NCBI GenBank assembly: GCA_041586615.1
Contig: JBFGZS010000002.1
Span: 62,001 to 126,000, forward strand
Length of the DNA: 64,000 nucleotides
Direction of reading: 5' to 3'
Source of the DNA: Motiliproteus sp041586615
Lineage (GTDB): Bacteria > Pseudomonadota > Gammaproteobacteria > Pseudomonadales > Balneatricaceae
In this document: positions 62,928 to 64,000 of the stretch, one piece after another
Position numbering within the stretch: the first letter of the stretch is position 1
Layout of the letters: every line of letters begins with the position of its first letter
Program-made: the position numbers and the translations under genes
The notes under the pieces: model-generated
Told to the model about the DNA's origin: nothing
The model's input: only the letters and a program-made list of their open reading frames with translations
Databases searched by the model: none

Positions 62928-64000
62928 TTAAGCCTTATGAATTCGCCAGCAATTATGGATCTGAGGGCTACGCACAAAGTCCTTATCGATGGTCTGCGGG
63001 GTCATATCCTTCACCACCAACCCACTCAATGATTCCAAATCCATTTTGAAGCGGCGTAGGTTGTTGGAAAAAATCAATTCGCCTCCTTCTGCCAGCAACG
63101 CGACCGCCCCCTGAATGAGCCGTACATGATCGCGCTGAATATCCAGATCATCGCGCATCCGCTTGGAGTTAGAAAACGACGGCGGATCCATAAAAATCAT
63201 ATCAAAGCGCGCATCTTGCGCCGCAGCCTGATCAAGCCACTGAAAACAATCCGCCTGCACCACGCTATTGTGCGCCTCACTAAAACCATTCAGCGCCAAG
63301 TTCTTGCGCACCCAGTCTAAATACGTTCTGGACATATCCACGCTGGTGGTCGATCTTGCTCCGCCCTGCGCCGCATGTATCGTTGCACTGCCTGTATAAC
63401 AAAATAAATTTAAGAAATGTTTGTTTTTGGCCTGCTTCTGGATCTGCAGCCGAATCGGTCGATGATCAAGAAACAGCCCGGTATCCAGATAATCCCAGAG
63501 ATTCACTAAAAACCGGCAACCCCCTTCCATCACTTGAATAAACTCACCGCGATCAGCCTGGCGCTGATATTGGGCCGTGCCGGACTGTCTGCGCCGCTGC
63601 TTCACCGCAATACGGGCGGGGTCGACACCCAGTGCACCTGGCAATATGGACAACAGCATATCCAGCCGATGCTGAGCCTTATCCGGATCGATGGAAGAAG
63701 GCGCAGCGTACTCCTGCACATGGACCCAATCGGCATAGCGGTCTATCGCGACCGCATATTCAGGCATATCCGCATCATAAACGCGATAGCAAGAAATATC
63801 CGAACGCCGCGCCCACTTCTCGAGTTGACGTAGGTTCTTTTTCAACCGGTTAGCAAACATTTCACCGCCGCTATCCAACACCGGGGCCTTCACGTCCTGC
63901 ACATGGTCACCGCCATCACGGTAGAAGTTTTCTTCCTGAACGGCAAAGATCAGCAACTTGCTCGGGATTGCGCCATTAAACAACTTGTATTGTTGCCGCG
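62928..64000 (-). CDS. rlmKL: RlmKL 23S rRNA methyltransferase, C-terminal (RlmK) part; start outside window
   Basis: The frame is open to the right edge, so the N-terminal THUMP/RlmL half (m2G2445 activity) is not in the window. The remaining 357 residues match the RlmK half, which makes m7G2069 in 23S rRNA: MFANRLKKNLRQLEKWAR, CYRVYDADMPEYAVAIDRYADW, the SAM motif FLNLFCYTGSATIHA with GGARSTTSVDMSRTYL, and the catalytic DPPSFSNSKRM. The ending IHNCWRIHKA is typical. A TTG at 63983 is not a real start because coding similarity (RQQYKLFNGA) continues upstream. Confidence 0.92.
   Translation of the reverse strand, partial: RQQYKLFNGAIPSKLLIFAVQEENFYRDGGDHVQDVKAPVLDSGGEMFANRLKKNLRQLEKWARRSDISCYRVYDADMPEYAVAIDRYADWVHVQEYAAPSSIDPDKAQHRLDMLLSILPGALGVDPARIAVKQRRRQSGTAQYQRQADRGEFIQVMEGGCRFLVNLWDYLDTGLFLDHRPIRLQIQKQAKNKHFLNLFCYTGSATIHAAQGGARSTTSVDMSRTYLDWVRKNLALNGFSEAHNSVVQADCFQWLDQAAAQDARFDMIFMDPPSFSNSKRMRDDLDIQRDHVRLIQGAVALLAEGGELIFSNNLRRFKMDLESLSGLVVKDMTPQTIDKDFVRSPQIHNCWRIHKA

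Overview
This window reads as one chromosomal segment of a gammaproteobacterium with a respiratory, heterotrophic lifestyle, probably marine or Oceanospirillales/Pseudomonas-like. The fadBA, sucA and sdhB proteins resemble that group, and there are two kinds of isocitrate dehydrogenase. Almost the whole window is ordinary protein-coding DNA. I see no rRNA, tRNA, CRISPR array, transposase or prophage. Genes at both edges are cut: an HI0933-family flavoprotein at the left, and rlmKL at the right.

Region 1 (about 0.85-12 kb) is the most unusual part. A leftward pair encodes a periplasmic thioredoxin-like protein with a helical C-terminal region and a CcdA/DsbD-type membrane protein that carries a related helical segment. 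Diverging from it is a rightward Nap-like electron-transfer operon. It encodes a five-CXXCH NapC-type cytochrome, a diheme cytochrome c, a Tat-exported NapA-like molybdoenzyme of 898 aa, NapG, NapH, an unidentified membrane-anchored periplasmic protein, and NapF. NapB and NapD are missing. I infer a variant periplasmic molybdoenzyme respiratory system with its own thiol-redox maturation pair; its substrate is unknown.

Region 2 (12-24 kb) has a subtilase-type autotransporter, the fadBA beta-oxidation operon with a tandem operator-like array upstream, a four-lipoprotein operon (LPP20, LpoB, COG3014, LPP20), and dimeric-type icd.

Region 3 (24-36 kb) is a complete urea-use locus: urtABCDE (ABC importer) followed by ureDABCEFG (urease and accessory proteins). 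Sigma-54-like promoters precede urtA and ureD, which suits nitrogen control. A frameshifted relic of a LuxR-type HTH lies just downstream.

Region 4 (36-49 kb) holds monomeric idh, gor, xthA, a tandem universal stress protein, a BigR/SqrR-like persulfide-sensing repressor with a palindromic operator in front of it, a PatZ-like lysine acetyltransferase, and htpG with a clear sigma-32 promoter.

Region 5 (49-64 kb) is the TCA-cycle cluster. sdhCDAB and sucAB-lpd-sucCD run leftward, and gltA diverges from back-to-back promoters. Strong terminators follow sdhB, sucD and gltA. The rlmKL fragment closes the window.
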